Positions 53,167 through 64,000 of a DNA stretch of 64,000 bases are shown here, one piece after another. Origin of the DNA: Porodaedalea pini. Lineage: Eukaryota; Basidiomycota; Agaricomycetes; Hymenochaetales; Hymenochaetaceae. The stretch is from NCBI GenBank assembly GCA_002794775.1, contig NBAY01000042.1, positions 124,001 to 188,000 on the forward strand. The letters are read 5' to 3'. Made by a program: the position numbers and the translations under genes. The notes under the pieces were generated by a model. The model saw nothing but the letters and a program-made list of their open reading frames with translations, did not search any database and had not been told where the DNA came from. Numbering within the stretch: position 1 is the stretch's first letter; each line of letters starts with the position of its first letter.

Positions 53167-56100
53167 ATGATGACTGACAAAATTACAGTCCTTTCTCTTA
53201 ATATTCACGATTCATCCCCAACTTTTGACTATCTTTTCCGAGCCTTTTCCTCTACCCATCCAGCTCCTGACATTATTTGTCTTCAAGAAATCCCCATTAT
53301 CGAACATATTCTGCCCAACAAGACTTCACCTATCGGGTCTAAAATATTTGACTCTCAAAATCACGCTCCCTATACTGCCTTCTTACCCCCATCAATGGGT
53401 AAACCCCATTGTTGTACTTATGTTCATTCTCGTATCATTCATCGTGTTTCCTTACATCTCTATAACCATCCCTCCCCTAACGTTTCAGTTATCACTATTA
53501 CCCGAACTCCACTATCCCCAATTCTTTTGTGGAACGTGTACAGTTCTCCAAACCTCCACAAATTCGAGGACAACCTTCCCGTTTTAACCTCCCCATCTCA
53601 TATTTTCATAGGCGACTTCAACCGCCATTCAACTCTTTGGTCCCTCCCCTCACAGATTTGGTACTTAAACAATTCGGCCACTCTTACTGAGTGGATCGAG
53701 GACCAGAATCTCACCGTCTGCAACCCACCAGAGCAGCCAACTCATTTCCATCGCACTTCCAATACGTTTTCTATCATTGATCTCCTCATCGCATCTGACG
53801 ATTTATCCCCATATCTCCTCGAAACAGTTCGCGTTGCAGACCCTACGCTAGACACTTCATCTGACCATTTCCCACTCTCCTTTTCTTTCGACATTAACCT
53901 CATTTCAGCACCCCCCAAATCCCCACTCCACGCGATTCGCTCGTGGGACTTACCCTCTTTCGTTTCTGAATTCTGTAACACTAAGCTCTTTGCCTTTTCC
54001 CTAGATAACGTTCACACCCCAGCTGCGCTGGATGACCTTCTATTTTCTTTTCAACGCGCCTTTGAAATGTTCACTTCCACCTTTCTACAGAGATGAAAAC
54101 CACAAACATACTTCGGCCCCAATAGGTGGTGGTCGGAGGCATGTAATTGCCTATACCAAGCGCATTGCTCGAACCCCAGCCACGAGTCCAAAACACAGCT
54201 GGACGCCGAAATATCTAGGGCGAAAAACACATTTTTTGGCGAGCGCATACAATGATCAGATTCTACATCTGCTTGGAACAACCAATATTTAGGCGTAGCT
54301 AGATGTCGCGCACCTATTGGAGCTCTCCGCTTACCCAACAGCACCTTCACTCTAACGGAAGACAATAAATCTGACCTTTTCCGCCAAACCTTTTTTCCGC
54401 CAGTCCCACCCACTCCAATCGACCTCCAACTCCCAAATCTCTGGGACGGCCCTACGATTTCGGTCAATGACATACTCAATGCCATGCATGGCATAGACAA
54501 AGAAACGAGCCCTGGTAACAACCACATCTCGTACTTGCACCTTTCGCTTCTTGTGGAACACCACCCTTCCTTTTTTGTGGATCTTTTCTCTACCTGCTTG
54601 TCTCTTGGGCATTTCCCGCTCCCTTTTAAAACTTCACTCGTCACTTTCATCCTGAAACCTAAGCGCACCGACTTTTCAGCGCCTAGGGCGTTTCGCCCCA
54701 TCACCCTTGTTGACACCATGGGCAAACTTTTTGAACGTGTTCTTTTTAACTTCTTACAGCCTTTTTTCGAACAGAACAACCTTATCCCTGATGCCCAACA
54801 TGGATGTCACAAACACCGGTCTGCCTTGACGGCATGTTACGACCTTATTTCATTCATTCAATCTAACCCACTCATTCGTCCTGGGGAGAATATCCTATTG
54901 AACAAAAAACATGATCGTATTCATTGTAACTTCACACCCATCCTCATGATTGACATTCAAGGTTTCTTTGACAACATTCCCCACCCATTTTTGCTTAACA
55001 AGCTTATTCATTCCAACATCCATCCTAACTTCATTCACGTCCTAGCGGGCTGGCTCTGCGACAGACCCATTTCTCTTCATTTTAACAATTTCTTTTCACC
55101 CCCATTTATCAAACCCAACCGCGGAGTCCCACAAGGCTCTCCTTTATCCCCCCTTATTGCCATTTTCTCAGCGGCAGACGTAATTTTCTCCTTTTACAAA
55201 AATTTCAGTCCTCATCACCCTCTATTTGCCTATATGGACAACCACCTCCTTTCTGCACAATCCTTAAGCATCCGTACCAATTTGGTCCGCTTGCGCAACC
55301 AGTTCAATTTTCTCGACTCCAAGTTTCATGATATCAGCCTTTCTATTGACCCAGATACCGTCGAACTCCTTCACATTTGCCCACATCCTCGCCTCGCTGC
55401 TTACCACTTCTGTTCCTTTTTATTTGAACATTCTCGCATCACTGACTATTCACTTTCACTCCCCAACAATCGTGTTATTGCCCCCCGTACACATCTAACC
55501 TGGCTAGGGGTCATTTTTTCTTTCGATCTTTCCCCCAAGCTTCATTTTCAAGCTTGCGCAAACAAAGTGCTTTCTACACTACATCAACAACATTTCCTTT
55601 TCAACCGTTCTCACGGTGCATACCTTGAATATGGTCGCTTGTTTTACTTCAGTCTCATCCGTTCAGTCGCCACCTATGGTGCAGTCCTATTCCCAGAATC
55701 ACCTTTTGTTGAATCTATTCTTCAACCCATTCAATCAACTGTCCTTCATTCTCTTTTATATAAAGCAATCAATCCTTCGGTAGCTGAATCACTTTTGTCC
55801 ATCCCTCCTCTTCTGCTTTTCGTTCATATGCTCTCTCAAGGCTTTTTACTTTCTTATCTTTTGCATTCCAACTTCTCCCATAAACCAAATCAATACCTTA
55901 TTCCATCCCTACTTCCAGACATACGCATTCCAAAGTCCATTACTTACCATTCTTTTGTCCCAGTTCATTTGCATCTTATTCTCACGCCTATACCATCTAC
56001 GTCTCAACGTTCAATTGCTATCCGCAATTTCAATTCATTTTATCTTCATCCCCCTCCCTACCAATATTTCATCTTCACTGACGGATCTCTCATCCCTGAC

Positions 56101-57000
56101 GCAGATGGTTCCTACAATGGTGGCCACGGCTTTGTCATCATGCATAATCACCAAGAACTCGCTGTCTTTTCCTCAGAAGCGCACTCTCGCTCGAACATTC
56201 TGTTCGAGGAGCAGGAAACGCTCATCGCAGCCATGCATCGTATTTCGTTACTTCTCTCTAGATGCCTCACTCCAGTCCATATCCATATCGTCACGGATTC
56301 ACTTAACTGCGCCCAACTCATCTTTTCGAACGACGAGCGAAATGCTGAATTCATTATTCTCTTTCGCCGCCTATGTGGTATATTCCTTGCCCTCCACCAT
56401 GAGGCATCCCACATAACCGTTCAATGGCTCCCATCACACTGAGGAGTCCTGGGCAATTCTAAAGCAGACAAGCTGGCCAAAGATGCCGCTTCCAACCCAA
56501 ATCGCACACCAGCCCCCGAATCCCTTCCGAATCTGACGGCGAGAGTTCAACTCGAGCTCTTACACGACTGGAAGAACAGAATGGTCAATTTACGCGGACA
56601 TCGGTCTATCCTCGAACCGTCCTCATTCATTCTTACGCCCACTCGAGCGTTCCGACCTTTCCTGAAGCTATCTCCCGCGAAACGAATACCTCGCAATGTT
56701 CAAGGACGCGCCGCTTGCATTATGCTTAACGCGCTCGATTTGCATGTACGAAACGCCGAACCCCGTTGCCCGGACCCTCTCTGCATCAAACATGATGTTC
56801 GTCACATCCTTAACACGTGTTCCTTCTTTTCACATATTCGAAACGGCCTTTTTCGTCAACGCTCCCTACCTCTCAACTTTGCTGACTGGTTTCGGCCCAA
56901 TAACTTCTTACTTCTACTAAAATTTGCGTATTCTTCATTTCGTCGCCCCCCGGACGCTATGCCTCTCTTTTCTGAATTACCCCTATCTTACCACGTCTAG
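53167..57000 (+). pseudogene. LINE ORF2 (copy 2), three in-frame TGA codons, RT motif YMDN
   Basis: One continuous frame of 1,277 codons from MMTDKITVLSLNIHDSS to the end at 57000, with no frameshift. It is broken by TGA at 54094-54096 (codon 310), 54253-54255 (363) and 56440-56442 (1092, within the RNase H motif LPSH-stop-GVLGNSKADKLAK). Endonuclease motifs (CLQEIP, IGDFNRHS, SSDHFPLSF) are intact. The RT active site reads FAYMDNHLL (residues 689-692): the second catalytic Asp is Asn. Each TGA fits CGA to TGA and the Asn fits GACGAC to GACAAC, all one CpG transition. Confidence 0.92.
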
Positions 57001-57147
57001 CACATCTTTTACCCCAGTCTAACAAGTTCATACACCTCGTATCGCCTTCCCTACATTCGCGCACTTCGTCCGTTCTTTTGTTCTTTTAGTTTTGTTCTCG
57101 GGTTCCTTAGCGGTTGGTAGACTACATGCAGTAGGTAGTATTATAAA

Positions 57148-57158
57148 GAAGCAAGCAC
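57148..57158. repeat. 11-bp target duplication, right copy (LINE copy 2)
   Basis: GAAGCAAGCAC directly after the element end TTATAAA; exact copy of 50836-50846. Confidence 0.88.
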
Positions 57159-57248
57159 GGGGTTTGTGCACTCAGTCGCGTTTTTCCTCCGAACACTGCG
57201 CACGCTCTACCTAAGCACGTCTGATGAGATTCTGTCAACCTGGCAATA
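57159..57248 (+). promoter_or_regulatory. Remaining native leader of VPS9 gene
   Basis: Only 90 bases separate the LINE target duplication from the VPS9 start codon. The TATA-like TATTATAAAG at the LINE terminus (57139-57148) lies about 100 bases upstream of the ATG and may now serve as core promoter; this is inference from position. Confidence 0.4.
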
Positions 57249-60042
57249 ATGCTTTCTGAGAGTGCTGAGGCTATATCAACCGATCTTAATGGTCTATCCA
57301 TCTCCGAGCCTGAGGAGTCTTCGGGTGCAAATCCATGGAACGAGCGCGACACTATCCCGCACGAACTCAAGACTCCAGATCCAGCCGCTATACAAGACGA
57401 GCTCGGCACTCCAATTCTAGACGACGGTGCTCCGAGAGTGCGCGTCAGTGAAGAGGTCCTCAGCGAGTTTGATCCTCTAGTCGATGCGAAGGAGGAGGAG
57501 GCAAGGCATGCTTGGGCGAACTCTGAGGGACACCCGATGCCTCCCAAGCCGCTGTCTTTGCCCTCGTCAACGGATCCATCTCCAGCCCTAGCAGGCTCGA
57601 GTAAAGTGGCAACAAATGCGTCTGTGGCACCCGGAGTCGGGTCTGGCCTCTCCTCCCTCGCGAATCTTGCCCGGTCCTTCTCACTTCCGAAAGTACGCAC
57701 GCGCTCTGTCGAAGTCGTGCCGCCCGCGAACGTCATCACGCCCAATACTATCTCCACATTTGCCGCGCAGCAGCAGTCGCTACCGGGTACGCCCCTCAAT
57801 GCGTCTGCGTGTCATAGGGAAGGAACTAACGACGGGTCGAGCCCGGCGAGTGGTACTGCGTCACTCGATCCGCGCAAGGAGCACGGACGGCAAAAGGACG
57901 AGCCGACTCCGTTTGACTTCCAGCTCTTCTTGGACCAGATGAAGTCCAAGAGTGCAGAGCCAGTCGCGAAGTATCTCCGCTCGTACGTCGTCGCCTTCTT
58001 CGCCGTATTCCCTTGAACTGACCTTCTCACAGGTTTTTGAGCAACTTCGCAAAGAAGTCACTCGCGATTAACGAGCAAATCAAGATCATCAACGAGTTTC
58101 TAAATGTACGTATATTTCTACTGCTGGCTGAGCGCTGACTAACGCATACAAAGCGCAGTTCATCGCTGTACGTATGCGCGAGGCGGACGTCTGGCGGAAT
58201 GCGACGGACGATGAATTCGATAATGCGCTGGAGGCGATGGAGAAACTCGTCATGAACCGGTTATATGAATTGTATGTGCCTTCTTCACATTCACGGCGCT
58301 ATGTTTGACGAATGATGTACTTGCAGCACCTTCATCCCGCAACTGGCAGAGGCTCAGCCACCCCGGCCGGTGACGACAGATGACCTGGAGCGAGACCGCA
58401 TTCTTGCACAGCGTATCGCGCTCTTCGGCTGGGTCGAAGAGAAGTATCTTGACGTGCCCGAGCCGACGGACGGCGGTGGCTTCCTCATGTTCGCACAGCA
58501 AGGTCAGCGTTTCATTACGGATCAGGTTCTTATGCAACCCTCGCTGATTATTTTTGGGGTCGATCAGAGTTATTGAAGATCAACCATTACAAGGCCCCAC
58601 GCGACAAGCTCATTTGTGTCCTTAATTGTTGCAAGGTCATCTTCGGTCCGCCGTCCTTCTCTTCTTTTTTCTATCCTCGAGGTCTGATGTTCTGCCTTCC
58701 ATTCGCCCCTCATTCGTGCGATGATATCCACAGGCCTGATCAGGCACCTGCACAAAGAAGAGAACGCTGACTCGTTCGTGCCGATCCTGATATTTGTTGT
58801 TTTAAAAGCAAACCCGCCAAACCTCATCTCGAACATCGAGTGTGTCTTCCTTTTCCCATTCTTCTTGTGCTGTCTTAAAGAGTCTCAACAGATACATCCA
58901 ACGCTTCCGAAATCCGCAGAAACTGCAGAGCGAGGCTGGCTACTATTTGTCCAGTCTGGTTCGTGCCCTTCCTTCTCTTTCTTGATACTGCAGTACTCTT
59001 ACTTAGGCTTCAGATGGGAGCTGTGCAATTCATTGAGACGATGGATCATACCTGCCTTTCAAACATCACTGCCGAAGAGTTTGAGCGTAATGTTGAATTC
59101 GCCATCCATAATCTCCCTGCCTCTCCTCAGCCGCTTGACAAGCCCATGCCCATCACCCCTCCCCCGTCCTCGCGACCAAGCACACCTTCACGTCCATCCT
59201 CACTCTCCGCTTTCTCCTCCTTGCCCTCTACACCATCGAGGCCGCCTCGCGCAGGTCTGTCGGCTCCTGTCTCACCGCACGCAGGCGAGGAATCCGCACA
59301 ACCTCTCGCCCTTTCCCTCGGTGGCCTTGGCTCGGGCGCCATGACGGGTAACTTTGCGGATGACACGCGCCGCTTCTTGCAGCGGACCGGCGATGCGATT
59401 GGCAAGCCTTTAAACGCGCTCGGGCGGTTCCTGGGCGAGGCGCTCGACGGGCTTGACAATTTGCCTCCGGGTACTAGCGCATCAGGTGGGCGAAGGGAGG
59501 GCGTGTCGGGTGCAGGCACGGTTGAGTCGTATATGCCTGCCATGGCTGCAGGTGGGGAGAGTCTATCGACTCTGCCAATTCCGACGCCTTACAAGCCTCG
59601 CGTGAGGCAGAATCCCTCAGGGGGCCCTATGCCTGCGACGCCTTCCGGTCAAAGCCCAAATACCGTTGGCGGTTCGGGTTGGAGCACACCCGACTCGCGC
59701 TATGGCACACTTTCGACGCCGTCGCGCGTCGCGCCTGGTTCTTATCCCGCACGGGCAGGTGGGGAGCTAGGATACGGTTTCGGATCATCCATCCCGTCGC
59801 ATTTATCTGCACAGTATTCTGACACGGATGGTGTTTCCCGTACACCAACCCCAGCGCTTGACCTGACAGGCGTGCAAGCGGAGATTGACCTAGCGCACGC
59901 GCGCGCGGCGGACGCGTCGTTGGGCACGCTGATGCAGATCTTCCCTGGGGTGGAGCGGGAGGTCGTCGAATGGGTTCTAGAGGCAGAGGGTGGGGACCTT
60001 GGGAGAAGTATCGAGAAGCTGCTGGAGGTTGGAGGTGGTTAA
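57249..60042 (+). CDS. VPS9: Vacuolar protein sorting VPS9: Rab5/Vps21 GEF with CUE domain
   Basis: A guanine-nucleotide exchange factor for the endosomal Rab5/Vps21 GTPase. A disordered N-terminus (MLSESAEAISTDLNGLSISEPEESSG) leads to a helical bundle (PTPFDFQLFLDQMKSKSAEPVAKYLRS, FLSNFAKKSLAINEQIKIINEFL). The catalytic VPS9 core follows (DLERDRILAQRIALFGWVEEKYLDVPE, KINHYKAPRDKLICVLNCCKVIFG, LIRHLHKEENADSFVPILIFVVLKANPPNLISNIE, then GYYLSSL/MGAVQFIETMDHTCLSNIT). The Asp of ADSFVPILIF and Tyr of the GYY motif, needed for exchange, are present. A long Pro/Ser/Gly linker precedes a C-terminal CUE ubiquitin-binding domain (GTLMQIFPGVEREVVEWVLEAEGGDLGRSIEKLLEV). At least six short introns join in frame. 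The gene is intact although a LINE sits 90 bases upstream. Confidence 0.92.
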
Positions 60043-60722
60043 TGTCATAGTGTATTTTTTTCTTCCTTTTGCTGTATGCTTGTTCTGCTGAGATCTAGTG
60101 TTCATTACTCTTGCTTCTGCATTATTGACTTTGTGCGGTTTAACGAATTGTATTACGAGGGCCAGAGATTTGATATATTTCACTGTCGCACAACTCATCA
60201 AAGGAGAAGCGGTGTTCACAAAAAAGAGTCAACCTTGCTGATAAGATACAACGTGCCAGAGCCACAACCAGAAAATTATGATAATTGTACGAGAACTGTA
60301 ATGTATGTATGTGCATCAAGAGATGGCCTTCGGGCCCAATTTAGTTGCGATTTGCCAAGAAAGCGTAAGTTTAATGAAACGAAGATGTAGAAACCCACGA
60401 AAGAGAAAAACAAGACATTTAGGAGAGGAAAGGAGGAAGCGTATATATACCATATACGTGTGAAGAAGCTCAACGGTAAGGCGTCCGAATGTGCAAGGGA
60501 GTCGGGAGTGTATGCGGACGTAAGAGTAAGTGATGCGACTGAAAAGAGATGGAGAGGGGGGCGGAGTTCGTCATGCCATTATAACAGACAAGGAGCGAGA
60601 CGGAAGGAAGACGGAAAGGACCGAGCAGATAGAAAGGGAATAACTTCACAACGATAGAGACAAAAAAGCAAAACGCACTGTAGCAGACATGCAGACGAAG
60701 AGAAGGCGTGACAATCTGATCA
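60043..60722. other. Convergent intergenic region
   Basis: 680 bases between the stops of VPS9 (plus) and the Reg1-like gene (minus). Holds both 3' untranslated regions and terminators. No RNA gene or repeat recognised. Confidence 0.5.
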
Positions 60723-63700
60723 TTACGACCCGTTCCAGATCGTACCGAGAAGCGTCCGAGCGGAAGACACGAGCTCTGCAGCACGGTCAGCAAACGTCTT
60801 AGCTGCGTCATCGTTTGCGCTGTCAGACGCACCATTAGCTTTGTTACGCCCTGCCGCTACCTGCATAGACACATTTGAACTTGACCCAGGTACAGGTGCC
60901 TCGGCCTTGAGACTTGGGGTCCACTCCGTTGCTGACGAGGTTGAGGAGGGTGTAGTGTTGGACGATGCTCCGTTAGTACCGGTCTTCTCGCGCGCCTGAG
61001 GCGCAAGAGTTGATGGCAGTTTGGTCTGTAAGTCCGACTGACCAGGTTTCTGAGCTAGCGTATGATTCGGCACCTGCGTAGGGGTGACCGTCCGGGATCG
61101 CTGTTCATCCTCCTCCGGAATGCATGACGGCAATGTCCGTCCGCTCGCCGTCACGGTTGAGGAGACTGAGCCCGAGAGAGAAGACGAACCGTCCGTACTT
61201 GCGGTGTCCAAATGCTCGCGACTTCCACTCCTGCTCGGATTCGACCGTCGCGATACAGCTAGCGGCGTTGCTTCTGGTAAATTCACGATAGGCACGCCGT
61301 TCAGCAGGAGATGCTTATTTGATACGCCGTAATGATTTGAGTCTCCCGAGACTGAGCCTCCGAATGTATTCACGGAATATGACTTCAGTCCAGATGATGG
61401 AATTGGTCGGTAGCTAGCACTCGCAGTCGGCGGCGACACCGTGCTTCTTCTGTCCGCCGGCACAGAGCCCACAACCGGAGGCGAAAGCGACTCGCTCACG
61501 CGTTTTCCTTCGCGATTACGACCCCGAGACCCCTGTGCAGTACGATTATCTGGCTGCCCGCCTTTACCATCGCTGATACCACCGCGAATGAAGTCTTCGC
61601 TCGTCTTGCGGTATAACCGCACACCACGCCCGTCTCGAACCTCACGTCCGCTATGCTGTGCACCAAATCCCGCGCCGATACCCAAGCCCATGCCAATCCC
61701 ACCGATAGCGAGAGGAGGACACCGTGCATGCGGTGAGCTGCTCTCACCTAGCGGCGAGTTCGCGCCACTAGCAGTAGAGCGTGATCGCGAACGCCCACGG
61801 TCCGGTTCACCCTGGTCAGACGACGAAGCGAGGGACGAGTTGCGTGTACGTGAGCGGCCGCGGCTGTCGCTTCTGCTCTCCGAGACAGAGCGCGAACCAG
61901 ATTGCATGGCCGAAGAGGATGTTGCAGATCCCGAGACTGGCGAGTCACAAATCGAGCGCCCACGCGGAGACATGTCGGGCGGAGAAAGCAGACTAGCCTG
62001 CATAACAGGTGACTCCGGAGGCGAGCGCATCTGTACATAGTCCTGTTCATGCGCGGGACTGATTCCTGGCGTCGGAATCGCCAATGTAGGTGAGGAGGGT
62101 ACGAGAGATGCACCAATGTCGGAATAAGACAGAGAGGGCGAAGAGGGAGGAGGAGAGCGATATCCACTCTCAGACTTCAAACTTGCAATGCGTGGGTTGA
62201 TCTTGGGCTGGAAGTCAGGCGAAGGTGTACGCTCGCGCGGCAACCCCGAATCCAGGGGCTGTGGACTCCGCTGGTCGACACTGTCGGCGCCGCCATTTGA
62301 ATACGGTACAACAATACGCACACCGTCGCCCTCGCTGCGCTTTTCGCGCCAGATCTCGGTCCCTCCGGACACAAAGCTTGTTTGTGCTTCCTGGTCGTCG
62401 CTTACTTCCATTCGCTCACTGTCGTCCGCTTCAGCTTCATGGGTTTCTTCTGCGGCATCGAAATACTCAAACTCCGCCTCCTCCGCACCCTCTTCACAAC
62501 TCGGCTCATTTACGAAGGGACCGGGCACGAAATACGCGGTACTGCTTGTGACCGAGGACGAAGACGAGCCAGCAGAACCGATTCGATGTGCTGGCGATTG
62601 TTGAGGCGAGTTCAGTCCATACCCGCGCGGTGGGGACCCCGCAGGGCTCGGTATGCCAAACTCCGCTTGCATGCGAAAGCGTACCGCATCGCCCTCACCC
62701 CAAGGGTGGACGCTTCCGTTCGGACTTTGATATACAAGCTCGCCCGCGTCCGTCCCACGTTCAAAGTGCTCGAACGCATCGTCCCGTCCTGCACTCACGC
62801 GCTCGCCGTATCCATAACCACCGTATCCATACCCATAACTACCTCCGCTCCCAGACGTACCGGCGTACGTGCCTCCACTACCAGAACCATGACTGTTGGA
62901 GTAAGCTCCACCACCGGACATAAAGCTCTGGGTCGCACCATAGCTTGAGTACGGCGCACCGCCCATATACAGCATGCCATCCTCGCTATCCTCCGCACCG
63001 CCTGCCTTAAGAATAGTCGGTGCAATGGGAGCGATAGTTACATGCTCGCGATCCAGCGCCACGCTCGAGCGACTGCGTCCCGCCTCGCTCGTTCGCCCGC
63101 TATTACTTCCGGAGCCAGAGCATGAACCAGCAGACGCACTCCCGCGAGACCGACCCAACCTGCTACTTCCCGTCGAGGAGCGCCGGAACTGCGGGCGCTC
63201 TGGGTAGGCAGACGGTGCAGCATAATGCAGATGCGGCTGTTGATGCGTCTCAAGAACAGCTCGGTATTCTTGCAAACTGCTGGAGGATGACCTCCGTGAG
63301 GGTGGTTTGATCTCGAGAATCTCATCCTCATCTCCGTCTTCGACACGAGCGTCGTCCGAGTCCGAATCACCTCTCATGCCCATGCTAACGTCCTCATATA
63401 AACCGTCCTCGGTATCTTGCGTATATCTGCCAGAGCCCATGTCCACGTCCGAGTCAGGGTCGGACCCAGAGACGCAGAAAAAAAAGAGACCGTCAGCGCA
63501 AGCTCACTGTAAAAGAGAAAAAAAGAAAGGGCACGCTCACCCGTCATCTTCGTACGTTGACCACGGCTTCCCATGCGTGGATGGGGTCATTGGCGCCGAG
63601 CCACCGTCGATCGCGATGCATTGTTCAACGATTGCATTGAAGCTGATGTGCTTCTTCTGCGGTGCCAGAGATGCGGCAGGCGAAAGTGCACCACCGTCAC

Positions 63701-64000
63701 CTTCGGCCCGCCCGTTGCTTGCCGCATCGTTCGAGAACGTGCTTGCACCGCTGCTTTCAGTGTTCTCGAGCGGCACTGCATTCCAGAACGGAGATGCAGA
63801 ACCTTGCAAGCTGTTTGTATGAGTATGTGCACCTGTAGTATTTCCCGCGTTGAGCACCATTTCGGCGAGGTTGTTCGACGCGCCTGTTCGCTGGTTTGCA
63901 GAGAGAGAACCAGAATATGAATAAGGGGATACCTCAGGTTCGCGGTCCGCTGCCGCAGCTGCAACGCGTGGAGGAGAGATGTGTGCCCTCTTGAGTGCGC
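60723..64000 (-). CDS. Reg1-like protein phosphatase 1 regulatory subunit (partial, 5' end beyond window)
   Basis: A large, mostly disordered Ser/Gly/Arg-rich protein. The upstream exon (ending at about 63540) contains KKHISFNAIVEQCIAID, which matches the Reg1-type phosphatase-1 docking region (a KxxSF/RVxF-like motif followed by VEQCIAI). After an intron of about 90 nt the 900-residue last exon begins SDPDSDVDMGSGRYTQDTEDGLYED and ends AKTFADRAAELVSSARTLLGTIWNGS, like the C-terminal helix of the family. Between them are FVPGPFVNEPSCEEG, an acidic block, and SR-rich stretches. In yeast Reg1 targets phosphatase Glc7 to Snf1 kinase and represses glucose-repressible genes. The DUF1752-type N-terminus would lie past 64000. 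No break is visible. Confidence 0.75.

Larger units (their letters stand above)
50847..57147 (+). mobile_element. Full-length non-LTR retrotransposon (LINE), copy 2, inactivated
   Basis: A 6,301-bp copy of the same family as 39276-45571, with the same ends (5' near TTTTG, 3' TTATAAA). ORF1 is open. ORF2 holds three in-frame TGA codons and an altered RT active site. It is the older or more strongly silenced of the two copies. Confidence 0.9.

Noticed and set aside
53167..57000. TGA read as a sense codon in LINE copy 2 (stop-codon recoding)
   Set aside because: Copy 1 has sense codons at these places and host genes use TGA as stop (for example at 5043 and 27600); the changes fit CpG decay, and the RT active site is also damaged.
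58721..59344. Pro/Ser-rich 207-codon open frame within the VPS9 gene
   Set aside because: Overlaps VPS9 exons in another frame; the VPS9-CUE frame carries the recognisable domains.
61441..62604. Long plus-strand open frames opposite the Reg1-like gene
   Set aside because: Shadows caused by high GC and codon bias of the 900-residue exon on the minus strand; no domain or intron logic.

Overview
The window is nuclear DNA of a filamentous fungus, almost certainly an Agaricomycete (Basidiomycota). Nearly every host gene is cut by introns of about 48-65 nt with GTxxGT/YAG ends, the proteins look basidiomycete-like, and the gene-poor stretches hold Helitron, LTR, MITE and non-LTR (LINE) elements typical of that group. 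There are no tRNA or rRNA genes, no CRISPR arrays and no bacterial-type operons.

Layout. 1-16.2 kb, all on the minus strand: an ATP-dependent DNA ligase (ligase IV type) with an in-frame stop, an apparently intact EF-hand mechanosensitive channel, a 5'-truncated ABCC transporter pseudogene, an intron-bearing PRP8 pseudogene broken many times and lacking its 3' end, and a frameshifted BTB/POZ gene. 16.3-27.3 kb: repeats only, namely a degenerate Helitron-like element, a 5.75-kb LTR retrotransposon without recognisable pol, a 178-bp MITE and an 858-bp foldback element. 27.6-30.8 kb: two intact minus-strand genes, a ubiquitin C-terminal hydrolase and ZPR1. 31-33.2 kb: a second Helitron-like copy, inverted relative to the first. 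33.4-39.2 kb: an uncertain degraded gene, the Brix-domain ribosome biogenesis factor RPF1, a p24-family cargo receptor, a Tc1/mariner-like foldback element and the mitochondrial enoyl reductase ETR1. 39.3-57.1 kb: two full-length LINE copies in the same orientation. Copy 1 has both ORFs open. ORF2 of copy 2 is stopped by three TGA codons and has a damaged reverse transcriptase motif. Between them lie a serine-rich unknown protein and an MFS permease. 57.2-64 kb: a VPS9-domain/CUE-domain Rab5 exchange factor and, running off the right edge, a Reg1-like protein phosphatase 1 regulator.

The functional host genes are unrelated housekeeping genes (ubiquitin recycling, translation, ribosome assembly, secretion, lipoylation/respiration, endocytosis, glucose signalling). 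The main interest is the repeat biology. Both LINE copies carry exact 11-bp target duplications sharing the sequence CAAGCAC, and both sit less than 100 bp upstream of a start codon. The left third of the window is a cluster of decaying gene copies whose truncation points meet at repeats.
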